A stretch of 23,673 bases of DNA from Pseudobdellovibrio sp. (lineage in GTDB: Bacteria; Bdellovibrionota; Bdellovibrionia; Bdellovibrionales; Bdellovibrionaceae): positions 1 through 23,673 of the forward strand of contig JANWIU010000157.1 in NCBI GenBank assembly GCA_025449725.1. Direction: 5' to 3'. Shown in pieces: positions 6,730-15,052 of this stretch; position 1 is the stretch's first letter, and the number at the start of each line of letters is the position of its first letter. The notes beneath the pieces were generated by a model. The model saw nothing but the letters and a program-made list of their open reading frames with translations. It had not been told where the DNA came from and searched no databases. Made by a program: the position numbers and the translations under genes.

Positions 6730-8964
6730 ATGAGTATGGCGATACCTACGTCAATGGCCCAGTCGCGTCCAAAAGCATTCCTGGCTTCAGTAGATGCACC
6801 GTTAAGAAAAATCGACAAAATCAGAGACAATTTCGGCAAAGAAGCTCCGGTTTCGGAATACTTTGGTTGTATGACTTTTGGCCTTGCACAGATGAGAGAA
6901 AAACTTCCAAAAGATGCGTACTCAAATTTATTAAAAACTCTAGACCACGGAAAAAAACTTCCAAAAGAAACAGCCGAATCAATTGCGTCTGCTGTTAAAG
7001 AGTGGTCGGTATCAAAAGGTGTAACTCACTTCTGCCACTGGTTCCAGCCAATGACCGGATCTACTGCAGAAAAGCATGATGCCTTTATTTCAATTCAACA
7101 TTCGAATCACTCTGAACTTCGCGTTATCGAAAGATTTACAGGATCACAATTGATTCAAGGTGAACCGGATGCGTCTTCGTTTCCTTCAGGTGGAATGCGT
7201 TCAACCTTCGAAGCACGAGGTTACACAGCATGGGACCCTACATCTCCTTTATTTATTATTGAAGAAGAAAACGGAAAGACTCTTTGTATTCCGACAGTTT
7301 TCTTCGGCTATCACGGCCAGGCGCTAGATAACAAAACACCATTGTTGAGATCAAACGATGCGCTGTCGCAAGCGGCTTGTGAATTCTTAAAAATGGTTGG
7401 CGATATCGACATTAAAAAAGTAGCGACGACTTTAGGGGCTGAACAAGAATACTTTCTTGTCGATAAAAAATTCGCCGCTTTACGTCCTGACTTGTTGTTG
7501 ACCGGCCGAACATTAGTTGGCTCTTCTTCTGCTCGTGGGCAACAATTGGAAGATCACTACTTCGGATCAATTCCAACTCGTGTAAAATCCTTCATGCAGG
7601 AAGCAGAGTTTGAATTATACAAACTCGGCATCCCGGTTAAAACCCGCCACAACGAAGTGGCTCCGTCACAGTTTGAGTTGGCTCCGATATTTGAAGATAT
7701 GAATATCGCATCCGACCATAACTTATTAACGATGGAAGTGTTAAAGCGCGTGGCTCTTAAGCACGGAATGGTATGCTTATTACACGAAAAACCTTTTGCA
7801 GGCGTTAATGGATCAGGCAAACATAACAACTGGTCAATGGCGAACGACAAAGGTGAAAACTTATTGGAGCCAGGCCACACGCCTCACCAAAACATTCGCT
7901 TCTTGGCTTGCTTGAGCGTGGTATTGCGTGCGGTATTCCGTAATTCAGCGGCTATGCGTGCGGCTATCGCCAGCCCGGGCAATGATCACCGTTTGGGAGC
8001 CAACGAAGCTCCGCCGGCGATTATTTCGGTCTTCCTGGGAAGCTTGCTTGAAGGCATCTTAAATTCGATCGAACAAGGCAAAGCGCTTAAAGGAACCGAT
8101 GAGCAAATCATCGACTTGGGCGTTGACCAAATTCCGAATATTTCTAAAGACTACACTGACCGTAACCGAACAAGCCCGTTTGCTTTTACCGGCAATAAGT
8201 TTGAGTTCCGCGCAGTTGGCTCTTCCCAAAACGTAGCTGTGCCAATGTCTTTCCTGAATGCTGCCATTGCTGATGCATTTCAAGACAGTACGGCAGAATT
8301 AAAAGATTTACTTAAAAAGAAAAAGCGCGATGAAGCCGTAATGGAACTTGTTAGAAGAATCGTTAAAGAAACAAAAGCCATCCGCTTTGCAGGAAACGGT
8401 TACTCTGACGAATGGAAAGCTGAAGCAAAAAAACGCGGTCTGCCGATCTTAAATACTACTCCGGAAGCTCTGGAAGTATTGAAAGATAAAAAGTTAACGC
8501 AGTTCTTGGTTAATACTAAAGTTTTAACCCGCGAAGAGTTGGATTCACGTTATCACATCGCCGTTGAACGCTATGTGAAAACACTTGATATCGAGCACAC
8601 AGCGATGCTTGAAATCGCAAGTACTTATATTATTCCAACTCTTGAAAAACAGATGGAACAATTAGGTCATGCTCATGCTGCGATGACAATTCCAGCTCTT
8701 AAGAAGGCTCATAAAGCCCGCGTAACAGAATTCGAACAAGTATTTTTAGATGTATTAAACGGTTATGAAACTTTTTTAACTAAAGTTGAAAAGTCTCGTA
8801 AAGGGCATGACGAACACAAACGTATGATGGAAATCGTAAAAGATCTTCAGCCCGCGTCGTTCGAATTACGTGCAGCCATTGATCAGGCTGAACTTTTGGT
8901 AAGCGACGAATTATGGCCGCTACCTAAGTACCGCGAAATGCTTTTGGCACACAATCTGTCTTAG
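6730..8964 (+). CDS. glnN: Type III glutamine synthetase
   Basis: A 744-residue glutamine synthetase (ATP + glutamate + ammonia to glutamine) of the large type III class, usually about 700-730 residues and assembling as double-ring dodecamers. Residues 35-230 hold the GSIII N-terminal domain (EYFGCMTFG, THFCHWFQPMTGSTAEKHD, FPSGGMRSTFEARGYTAWDP region). The catalytic core shows GAEQEYFLVD (236-245), NEVAPSQFELAPIF (308-321), GVNGSGKHNNWS (358-369, the nucleotide and glutamate loop) and the NRTSPFAFTGNKFEFR segment (479-494). A long helical tail follows (530-744). An AAGGAG ribosome site lies 6 bases upstream of the ATG; a second ATG two codons on is possible. The gene stands alone, with its own promoter, leader hairpin and strong terminator. 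No adenylylation site as in type I enzymes is expected. Confidence 0.96.
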   Translation: MSMAIPTSMAQSRPKAFLASVDAPLRKIDKIRDNFGKEAPVSEYFGCMTFGLAQMREKLPKDAYSNLLKTLDHGKKLPKETAESIASAVKEWSVSKGVTHFCHWFQPMTGSTAEKHDAFISIQHSNHSELRVIERFTGSQLIQGEPDASSFPSGGMRSTFEARGYTAWDPTSPLFIIEEENGKTLCIPTVFFGYHGQALDNKTPLLRSNDALSQAACEFLKMVGDIDIKKVATTLGAEQEYFLVDKKFAALRPDLLLTGRTLVGSSSARGQQLEDHYFGSIPTRVKSFMQEAEFELYKLGIPVKTRHNEVAPSQFELAPIFEDMNIASDHNLLTMEVLKRVALKHGMVCLLHEKPFAGVNGSGKHNNWSMANDKGENLLEPGHTPHQNIRFLACLSVVLRAVFRNSAAMRAAIASPGNDHRLGANEAPPAIISVFLGSLLEGILNSIEQGKALKGTDEQIIDLGVDQIPNISKDYTDRNRTSPFAFTGNKFEFRAVGSSQNVAVPMSFLNAAIADAFQDSTAELKDLLKKKKRDEAVMELVRRIVKETKAIRFAGNGYSDEWKAEAKKRGLPILNTTPEALEVLKDKKLTQFLVNTKVLTREELDSRYHIAVERYVKTLDIEHTAMLEIASTYIIPTLEKQMEQLGHAHAAMTIPALKKAHKARVTEFEQVFLDVLNGYETFLTKVEKSRKGHDEHKRMMEIVKDLQPASFELRAAIDQAELLVSDELWPLPKYREMLLAHNLS

Positions 8965-8983
8965 TCGTTAAAAGACAAATGAC

Positions 8984-9019
8984 AAAAAAAAGGGGACCAT
9001 CTTGGTTCCCTTTTTTTTT
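8984..9019 (+). terminator. Strong rho-independent terminator after glnN
   Basis: A 16-base stem (8984-8999 with 9003-9018; GGGGACCA against TGGTTCCC with one G-U pair, flanked by A8/T8) and a TCT loop. It ends in nine Ts. The A/T symmetry means it could also work on the opposite strand. It lies 20 bases after the glnN stop and 21 before the next start. Confidence 0.85.
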
Positions 9020-9039
9020 AAAATAACCTACTCTTAGCT

Positions 9040-10197
9040 ATGACTGAAACGAACTGTTCTTCAATTGCGCGACGCTCGCTTGAAACAAACATTGTAAAAT
9101 TAAGCTCCGGCCATTTCTTATCGGCTGGTGCACATCAATTTAAAAGTTTTTGGACACGAGACTTTTGTTTGTCTTCGAAAGGTTTAATTGCCATTGGCCG
9201 CGCTGACGTTGTAAGAGAACACCTATCCTATTTAATCAGTCATTGCCGTGCAGATAACCTGGTGCCTTTATATGTGGATTCGATGGCGCCGGTTAACCGC
9301 GTTGTGATGGCCAGTGTTTTTAAAACTTTTGGATTCGGAAAATACTCTTTAAAAGTCACCGATAAAATTAGCCCCTTTTACCTTGTTAACAATGCGTATG
9401 AAGCCATTGATTCAAACTTAATGGTATTGTACGCCTCTTGGGTTTACCGGAAATCCACAAACGATGAAACTTGGTTTAACTCGAGGCTTGAACAGTTCCG
9501 GCAAATATTTAATTTTTATGATTCTAAATTTGACAATAGCCTCATTACGCAAGGTGAACATGCCGACTGGCAAGACAGTGCTCAGCGAAAAGGGAAAATG
9601 TTCTTTACGAATCTGCTCTATCTTCACATGGGGACTGAATACGGATTTCTTACCGTTGAGAATCAAGAAACTCTTCGGCAAAAAATCATGGATGTGTTCT
9701 TTGACCCGATCACCGGATTATTTGTCTCTATGGCAGGTAGGGAAAACATCTCGCTTGAAGGAAACCTGTGGGCTATTGAATATGGTTTAATGAAGGATTC
9801 TAAATCGCTTTACGAAAGCCTTAAAAGGCATCCTCTTTTTACATTAGGCCCCTGCCCTGGCTTTGCCACGTTTCCTTCTTACACGAAGGAGGACACCTAC
9901 ATTCAGGTAAAAGTCGTCGGTTTACAGGAGTATCACGGCAATATGTACTGGTCGTGGCTGATGGGCTTTAGCGCAAAGGTGGCTTTTCTAATGAGTGACC
10001 ATGAGATGGTTCTGAAAATAAATAAAATGATTAATAAAGTTTTACTTCGCGACCAGGTGGTGAATGAAATTTACCGGCACCGGTCGGAACTACCCGCGTT
10101 TAAATCCGCATTTTACCAGTCCGAATATCCATTCAGCTGGGGTTCGGCCTTCATTCTTGATTTTTGGAATGTAGCCGGAGAACTGACCCGGCCTTAA
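9040..10197 (+). CDS. Six-hairpin (alpha/alpha) glycosidase-like protein
   Basis: A 385-residue protein without a signal peptide, so probably cytoplasmic. It resembles alpha/alpha six-hairpin glycosidases (glucoamylase / debranching enzyme / GH100-like): FWTRDF (37-42) followed by GLIAIGRADVVREHLSYLI, the central acidic segment HADWQDSAQRKG (174-185) where such enzymes place a catalytic acid (candidates Asp176 and Asp179), LEGNLWAIEYGL (about 244-255), GNMYWSWLMGF and a C-terminal SWGSAFILDFW. These are family-level impressions; I cannot name the substrate, though alpha-glucan or sucrose-type sugars are plausible. No Shine-Dalgarno is visible before the ATG, which follows the glnN terminator by only 21 bases. 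The stop ends three bases before the convergent metzincin-like gene. Confidence 0.6.
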   Translation: MTETNCSSIARRSLETNIVKLSSGHFLSAGAHQFKSFWTRDFCLSSKGLIAIGRADVVREHLSYLISHCRADNLVPLYVDSMAPVNRVVMASVFKTFGFGKYSLKVTDKISPFYLVNNAYEAIDSNLMVLYASWVYRKSTNDETWFNSRLEQFRQIFNFYDSKFDNSLITQGEHADWQDSAQRKGKMFFTNLLYLHMGTEYGFLTVENQETLRQKIMDVFFDPITGLFVSMAGRENISLEGNLWAIEYGLMKDSKSLYESLKRHPLFTLGPCPGFATFPSYTKEDTYIQVKVVGLQEYHGNMYWSWLMGFSAKVAFLMSDHEMVLKINKMINKVLLRDQVVNEIYRHRSELPAFKSAFYQSEYPFSWGSAFILDFWNVAGELTRP

Positions 10198-10200
10198 AAC

Positions 10201-11592
10201 CTATTGATTGAAAAATTCAAAAGATTGTTGCGGTACGATCTCCGTGATCATGCCATCAATGGAAGTTTGCAAAGCAACGGAACGACTTCCTTCAACCGCA
10301 TACAACTTACCATCCAATAATCCAACAACAACATTGTTGGCCCGGTATATACGAGTGTACTTCTGATCCAGGCGCGTTGTCGATAGCGTTACTGATGCTT
10401 TCTTGTTTTCGCAACTAACATCAAAAACATCACCGGAAGAGGTAAACAATTGAATACGGTATGATTCCCTTGAATAACCTTCAGGGTACGACAGGCTAAT
10501 GGCTTCTTTACCATCAGGAATTTGAACTTCAGCCACATCCGGCGCTCTCGTGTCGCAAACCATTGTTAATGACGACTTAAATACTTTCGCATTCCACTGC
10601 CCGCCAATGTGATAATCGATTAAAGCTGCTTTTTGCTCTGGCGTCTGAGCATTGTATTCAGACACAAAGTCGGACGGAGATTGGTCGATTCTTCCTTCTC
10701 CATCCGCAAAAATATATTCTGCTTTTTTACTTTTATCTTCTGGAAATATAACCAGGTGTGGGCCGCGCCTGATAATGTGCCCAAGCGCAACTGCAGCACC
10801 TAACTGCTTCGATTCACCGGTTTGTGAATTAATAGAGTAAAATTTTGAATCCTTTGTCACTGCCAATAGTCTTTCAGATCGATTGATCCGTACTGGATTT
10901 TCGAACGCTTCATCAGCATAGATAATAGCCGCTGATCTTGAATAGACTTTTAATGCCGGATGAATGCCTTCCGCGTATTTTGCAAACTGCGCGTAGGTTT
11001 CAACAGTAACAGCATAAGAACCGCCGTCAGAAATATTAATATCGCAAGCCTTGTGAACATCTTTGCGGGCGCCGCGTGTACAAGTCATGTGTGGGAACCC
11101 GTCCTGATGACGGGCTTCGTGCATCATTACGGTGGCGCGGTCGACTGAAGAGTATCTGTCGGTAAAAGTCATCGGACAAATATGCATCGTCTTAATTCCG
11201 GGACGAACAAAGGCAATAATCCCTTTTGCACATTCAGGCGCGGCTTCCAGGCGGTTTAGTCGGGCCGCAAAGTAGCCATACCAATCTTTGGCGAACTTTC
11301 CGCTGAAAAGCTCGTCTTTACTTTGCGGCATATTGGCTGAAAACTGCGTTTTACGCATAAACATAAGCGAAGAAAGCAGCTGCCAGTTCGCAGAGCCATC
11401 ATTACAAAACGGCGCATTCGATAGCTCAGCAAATTGAGTAAATGTCTGCGAGATCGCCTGCATTTCAGCTTGCGGTACACAGTCCTTTTCGGCACTGGCG
11501 TCTGAAGCGGAGTCCTGAACAGCGTCTTGAGCAAATACGTCAGTGGAGCTTAAAAATAGAAATACAATTGAGATCGTTATGAAGACTTTCAT
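10201..11592 (-). CDS. Secreted metzincin-motif protein, paralogue A
   Basis: A 463-residue exported protein of unknown family. MKVFITISIVFLFLSSTDVFAQ is a signal peptide cleaved after about residue 21. The central motif HEARHQDGFPH (158-168) fits the metzincin zinc site HExxHxxGxxH exactly, giving His158, His162 and His168 as predicted ligands and Glu159 as the base. No clear Met-turn was found, but DGGSYAVTVETYAQ (189-202) follows and is strictly conserved in the paralogue. The C-terminal half (about 225-463) is beta-rich with propeller-like short repeats. At least eight cysteines suggest disulfides. The frame is open to 11697, but the start at 11592 has the ribosome site GGGGGG at 11596-11601, and the terminator of the upstream gene lies in the extension. 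It is a tandem duplicate of the gene at 11740-13107. Confidence 0.8.
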   Translation of the reverse strand: MKVFITISIVFLFLSSTDVFAQDAVQDSASDASAEKDCVPQAEMQAISQTFTQFAELSNAPFCNDGSANWQLLSSLMFMRKTQFSANMPQSKDELFSGKFAKDWYGYFAARLNRLEAAPECAKGIIAFVRPGIKTMHICPMTFTDRYSSVDRATVMMHEARHQDGFPHMTCTRGARKDVHKACDINISDGGSYAVTVETYAQFAKYAEGIHPALKVYSRSAAIIYADEAFENPVRINRSERLLAVTKDSKFYSINSQTGESKQLGAAVALGHIIRRGPHLVIFPEDKSKKAEYIFADGEGRIDQSPSDFVSEYNAQTPEQKAALIDYHIGGQWNAKVFKSSLTMVCDTRAPDVAEVQIPDGKEAISLSYPEGYSRESYRIQLFTSSGDVFDVSCENKKASVTLSTTRLDQKYTRIYRANNVVVGLLDGKLYAVEGSRSVALQTSIDGMITEIVPQQSFEFFNQ

Positions 11593-11663
11593 TTTCCCCC
11601 CAGAAAAGCTAGCCAAACGAAAAGATGCCATTTTTTGCCACTTTGCTTTAGAAGGAGCACCAG

Positions 11664-11694
11664 AAAACAAAAACCCCGGCATAGCCAGGGTTTT
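11664..11694 (-). terminator. Rho-independent terminator of metzincin paralogue B
   Basis: Read on the minus strand: AAAACCCTGGC (11694-11684), loop TAT, GCCGGGGTTTT (11680-11670). This is an 11-base stem with one G-U pair, followed by TGTTTT. It lies 46 bases after the stop of the upstream paralogue and about 70 bases before the start of the downstream one, so each paralogue is likely its own transcription unit. Confidence 0.8.
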
Positions 11695-11739
11695 CACTTA
11701 CCAAATCTAATTGGTTATTTTTCAAATCGAATTCAGTGA

Positions 11740-13107
11740 TTAATTTGCAAAAAATTCAAATGACTGCTGAGACGTGATTTCAGCAATGTTGCCATCAATA
11801 GTCGTTTGAAGCGCAGTAGAACGGTCGCCGTCAATTTTGAACAGCTTTCCACCCAGTAAACCAAGTACAACGCCATTAGCTTTGTAAATGCGAGAATACT
11901 TTTGATCTAATCGCAAAGTCGAAGGCTTCATTGAAGCTACTTTGTTAGCGCAGCTGAGCTCTAAAGCTTCGCCAGACTCAGTTAACAACTGAGCCGTGTA
12001 AACGTCACGAGCGTACCCTGCCGGGTAAACCAAGTTTGCCGCCACTTTTCCTGCAGGCAAGTTAACGTCTGTTTGAGCCGGTGATTTAGGATCACAGATC
12101 AGGGTCACTTTGTTTTTGTAAACACGAGCACTCCATTGAGCACCAATGTGTAAATCCACTAAGTTAGATTTTTGATCCGGCGTTTGTGCGTTGTATTCAG
12201 TTACGAAATCATTCGGTGACTGAGCAATTTGACCTTCGTCATTTGCAAACACGTACTGCGCTTTTACTGTTTTATCTGTTGGGAAGATAATCATGTGCTG
12301 ACCGCGTTTAACAATTTTACCTGTCGCAATTGCGCTACCTAATTGTTTTGCGTCACCCGTTTGTGAATCTACTGAGTAGAATTTTTGATCGTTGGTTAAA
12401 GCCAATAAAGTTTCAGAACGGTTGATACGTACAGGGTTTTCAAATGCTTCATCGGCATAAACAACCGCTGAAGATTTTGAATAAGCTTTCATCGCAGGAT
12501 GAATGCCTTCTGCGTATTTTGCCAATTGAGCGTAAGTTTCAACTGTTACAGCGTATGAACCACCGTCCGCAATTTTAACGTCACAAGCACCTTGAATACC
12601 TTTACGTGCGCCTTTCGAACAAGTGATATGCGGGTAACCATCGATATGACGGGCTTCATGCATCATGACGCTTGCACGGTCCAGATTAGAGAAACTTTCT
12701 GTCAATGCCATCGGGCAAACGTACATCGCGCTTCCGCCAAATGCGTAAACGTAAGCAACAACGCCTTTAGGGCAGTTGTCTACAACTTCAAGTTCGCTGA
12801 TACGGCCGATGAAGTAGTCATACCAATTACTTGCAAAACGTCCGCTGAAAAGTTCGTCTTTGCTTTTAGGCATGTTTGCGGCGAATTGTGTTTTTCTCAT
12901 GAACATCATGGAAGAAATCAAATGCCAGTTCTGAGAGTTATCATTGCAAAGTGGACCGTTTGCTAAATTCGCAAACTGAGTAAAGTGCGAAGCGATCGCT
13001 TGCATTTCACTTTGCGGAATGCAATCGGCGGAGTTATCTTCTGCCACTGCTACATTGATGAAACTTAAAGTTAATACTGCTACTAAGATCGAATTTTTGA
13101 TCTTCAT
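11740..13107 (-). CDS. Secreted metzincin-motif protein, paralogue B
   Basis: A 455-residue exported protein, alignable end to end with its neighbour at 10201-11592 and identical in long stretches (for example MFMRKTQF, PVRINRSE, SFEFF). MKIKNSILVAVLTLSFINVAVAE is the signal peptide, cleaved near residue 22. The zinc motif is HEARHIDGYPH (150-160), again an exact HExxHxxGxxH, followed by DGGSYAVTVETYAQ. The cysteines match paralogue A in position, which supports conserved disulfides. The ATG at 13107 has the same GGGGGG-AAA leader (13111-13116) as paralogue A. Sequence drift is greater outside the motif and in the first 35 residues, so both copies look functional rather than one decaying. The peptidase role is inferred from the motif alone; the substrate is unknown. 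Confidence 0.82.
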   Translation of the reverse strand: MKIKNSILVAVLTLSFINVAVAEDNSADCIPQSEMQAIASHFTQFANLANGPLCNDNSQNWHLISSMMFMRKTQFAANMPKSKDELFSGRFASNWYDYFIGRISELEVVDNCPKGVVAYVYAFGGSAMYVCPMALTESFSNLDRASVMMHEARHIDGYPHITCSKGARKGIQGACDVKIADGGSYAVTVETYAQLAKYAEGIHPAMKAYSKSSAVVYADEAFENPVRINRSETLLALTNDQKFYSVDSQTGDAKQLGSAIATGKIVKRGQHMIIFPTDKTVKAQYVFANDEGQIAQSPNDFVTEYNAQTPDQKSNLVDLHIGAQWSARVYKNKVTLICDPKSPAQTDVNLPAGKVAANLVYPAGYARDVYTAQLLTESGEALELSCANKVASMKPSTLRLDQKYSRIYKANGVVLGLLGGKLFKIDGDRSTALQTTIDGNIAEITSQQSFEFFAN

Positions 13108-13142
13108 TTTCCCCCCGAAGGTCCTATAAACAGGACAGGGCG

Positions 13143-13170
13143 ATTCTAGCCATCTTGCTTAAGATCGCAA
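13143..13170 (-). promoter_or_regulatory. Candidate promoter of metzincin paralogue B
   Basis: On the minus strand: TTGCGA (-35, 13165-13170), a 16-base spacer and TAGAAT (-10, 13143-13148). The leader would be about 30 bases, with the GGGGGG ribosome site near its end. Confidence 0.45.
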
Positions 13171-13172
13171 CT

Positions 13173-13203
13173 AAAAAAACAGAGATTTGTTATATTTATC
13201 TGT
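13173..13203 (-). terminator. Weak terminator candidate after the 13233-13928 gene
   Basis: On the minus strand, ACAGA (13203-13199) can pair with TCTGT (13183-13179) across a 15-base AT-rich loop, followed by a run of seven Ts (13179-13173). The stem is only 5 bases, so this is tentative. Its position just before the next promoter is sensible. Confidence 0.3.
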
Positions 13204-13232
13204 GTCTATTAAAGCCGAGAGTTTTAGAAATT

Positions 13233-13928
13233 TTAAAAACCCAGTTCTTTAATTTTGCGCGCAACATAGCGGCGCACTTCTTCTGACTTTGCTTGGGTCA
13301 GCAATAACTTTAAGTTATCGCGTGCATTAGAATCCGTTTTGGCTTTTTCTGCCAATTGATCCACCTCCATGTAACGGAGTGCAAGCTCCTGAGTTCGTCG
13401 CAATTCAGCCTCTGAATGCGGCAGCGCCGGGCCCAAATCAGGAAGAGCTTCCTTGGCCAAATCGAATTGAGCACCTGTTGATGCATCTGATGAATTAAGT
13501 GTAAGCAAATAGGCAGATAAAATTCTTTCATTCGCCGGCGTATTAAAACTCAATGCTTTACTTACCAATTCCTTTAATTGTTCGGGTTTTAAAGTATTAG
13601 CACTAGCTCTTAACTTTATTTCAACTTGCGCAACGTCGTTATTGGTCATGTCCATCGAGACCGCTTCTTGCCTTAGCCAGTCATTCAATGGACCTGATTC
13701 CATAGCCCCTAAATCAACACCAAATTCTGTTTGCGCAGCCGGTAATGATTCTTTTTGCGGCAGGATTTGTGGATCTTCTGATTTTGAATTTGAGGGCTTT
13801 ATGGCGATCACGGCCTGCTGAACTTCCTTCTTTAATTGGAATGCTAAAGAATTTTCATCTTTGACTGCTGAAAAGTAATAAATGGATGAAAAGATCACAA
13901 TGAGTGTGATAAAAGCAAGTTTTCGCAT
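13233..13928 (-). CDS. Membrane-anchored or exported helical protein, unknown function
   Basis: A 231-residue protein I do not recognise. Residues 4-21 (LAFITLIVIFSSIYYFSA) form an uncleaved signal anchor or signal peptide with no lipobox. Residues 25-75 are polar and low-complexity (Ser, Lys, Pro, Gln rich), probably a linker. From about 80 to 231 the sequence is alpha-helical, with short Leu- and Ala-containing helices (KPEQLKELVSKALSF, ANERILSAYLLTL, NLKLLLTQAKSEEVRRYVARKI) that resemble HEAT/TPR-like hairpins. A periplasmic helical scaffold tethered to the inner membrane is plausible. It is divergent from the branched-chain aminotransferase with 59 bases between; a relation in function is not suggested. 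No strong ribosome site is seen. Confidence 0.6.
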   Translation of the reverse strand: MRKLAFITLIVIFSSIYYFSAVKDENSLAFQLKKEVQQAVIAIKPSNSKSEDPQILPQKESLPAAQTEFGVDLGAMESGPLNDWLRQEAVSMDMTNNDVAQVEIKLRASANTLKPEQLKELVSKALSFNTPANERILSAYLLTLNSSDASTGAQFDLAKEALPDLGPALPHSEAELRRTQELALRYMEVDQLAEKAKTDSNARDNLKLLLTQAKSEEVRRYVARKIKELGF

Positions 13929-13987
13929 ACCGGTGTTCTAACCTAACATCATCTGCGTAAGCAATTAATAAACGTAAAAAGGCAACT

Positions 13988-15052
13988 ATGGATCCGATTC
14001 AAATTCAAACGACCAAAACTCCTAAAGAAAAAATTGCTCCTGAAAAACTGGGTTTTGGAAAATATTTTACCGATCACATGTTTACCGTGGAATACGATCA
14101 CGGCGTTTGGAAGAATCCAAAGATTTCACCTTATGGAACTTTTGCAATGGAGCCCGGAGCATCTGTTTTTCATTACGGCCAGGCTTTGTTCGAAGGCATG
14201 AAAGCCTTCCGCGGCGCAACCGGAAAGATTCACTTATTCCGGCCGGACTTTCATGCTCGCCGTATTGTTGAAGGCGCTAAGCGCCTGTGCATGCCTGCAG
14301 TTCCTCAAGAATTATTCTTACAAGCAATTGAGCAGTTAGTTAAAGTTGATGAATCGTGGATTCCGGTTGCGAAAGATTCAGCCCTTTACCTGCGCCCTAC
14401 TCTTATCGGTACTGAATCTTTTTTGGGCGTAAGACCTTCTGAAAAATATCTGTTCTTTATTATTTGCTCTCCGGTTGGCGCTTACTATGCTGAAAAGTTT
14501 GCTCCGGTAAAAATCTGGATAGAAGAAAAATTGATCCGTGCAGCTGCCGGCGGACTTGGCGCGACTAAAGCTGCAGCCAATTACGCGGCCAGTCTCCAAG
14601 CCTCTACCGAGGCCAAAAAGAAAAACTATGCCCAGGTGCTTTGGCTTGATGCTGCCGAACACAAGTACATCGAAGAAGTCGGAACCATGAACGTCTTCTT
14701 CCGTATCGGTGACGAAATTATCACTCCATCACTTGATGGCAGCATTCTTGGCGGCGCCACACGTGACTGCGTTTTGCAAATCTTAAAAGACTGGAATGTC
14801 AAAACAGTCGAACGCAAGCTGAGCCTCGAAGAAGTTTTAGCGGCCAGTAAGAATGGAACTTTAAAAGAAGTTTTTGGCACCGGCACAGCTGCCGTGATTT
14901 CTCCTGTAGGTCTGCTTGCAAATGACCGTTACAACATTACGATCAACAACGGCGAAGTGGGCGAACTCACTTCCCGTTTGCATAAAGAAATTTCGGCGAT
15001 TCAGAGCGGAACTTCTGCAGACAAACACGGTTGGGTTAAAATTTTAAATTAA
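13988..15052 (+). CDS. ilvE: Branched-chain amino acid aminotransferase
   Basis: A 354-residue class IV (fold type IV) PLP-dependent aminotransferase that interconverts Leu/Ile/Val and their 2-keto acids using glutamate/2-oxoglutarate. Markers: YGQALFEGMKAFR (63-75), FRPDFHARR (84-92), LYLRPTLIGT (133-142), the PLP lysine in GGLGATKAAANY (Lys194), EEVGTMNVFF (229-238) and FGTGTAAVISP (296-306). Length and the N-terminal extension fit the eukaryote-like BCAT subgroup rather than the 309-residue E. coli IlvE; the CxxC redox switch of human BCATs is absent. AAAGG lies 6 bases upstream of the ATG. The isovaleryl-CoA dehydrogenase-like gene elsewhere in the window could act further down leucine breakdown, but they are not linked in an operon. 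The stop overlaps the convergent lipoprotein gene by 4 bases. Confidence 0.95.
   Translation: MDPIQIQTTKTPKEKIAPEKLGFGKYFTDHMFTVEYDHGVWKNPKISPYGTFAMEPGASVFHYGQALFEGMKAFRGATGKIHLFRPDFHARRIVEGAKRLCMPAVPQELFLQAIEQLVKVDESWIPVAKDSALYLRPTLIGTESFLGVRPSEKYLFFIICSPVGAYYAEKFAPVKIWIEEKLIRAAAGGLGATKAAANYAASLQASTEAKKKNYAQVLWLDAAEHKYIEEVGTMNVFFRIGDEIITPSLDGSILGGATRDCVLQILKDWNVKTVERKLSLEEVLAASKNGTLKEVFGTGTAAVISPVGLLANDRYNITINNGEVGELTSRLHKEISAIQSGTSADKHGWVKILN

Noticed and set aside
11593..11697. A 35-codon extension of metzincin paralogue A starting at 11697.
   Set aside because: It begins in the terminator of the upstream gene, has no counterpart in paralogue B, and would bury the signal peptide.
12592..12966. 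A 124-codon open frame on the plus strand inside metzincin paralogue B.
   Set aside because: It is antisense to a conserved coding region and has no ribosome site or recognisable sequence.
10201..13107. The near-repeat DNA of the two paralogues as a mobile element or recent duplication.
   Set aside because: Divergence is spread along the genes including silent positions, there are no terminal repeats or transposase, and each copy has its own leader, so it is an old gene duplication.
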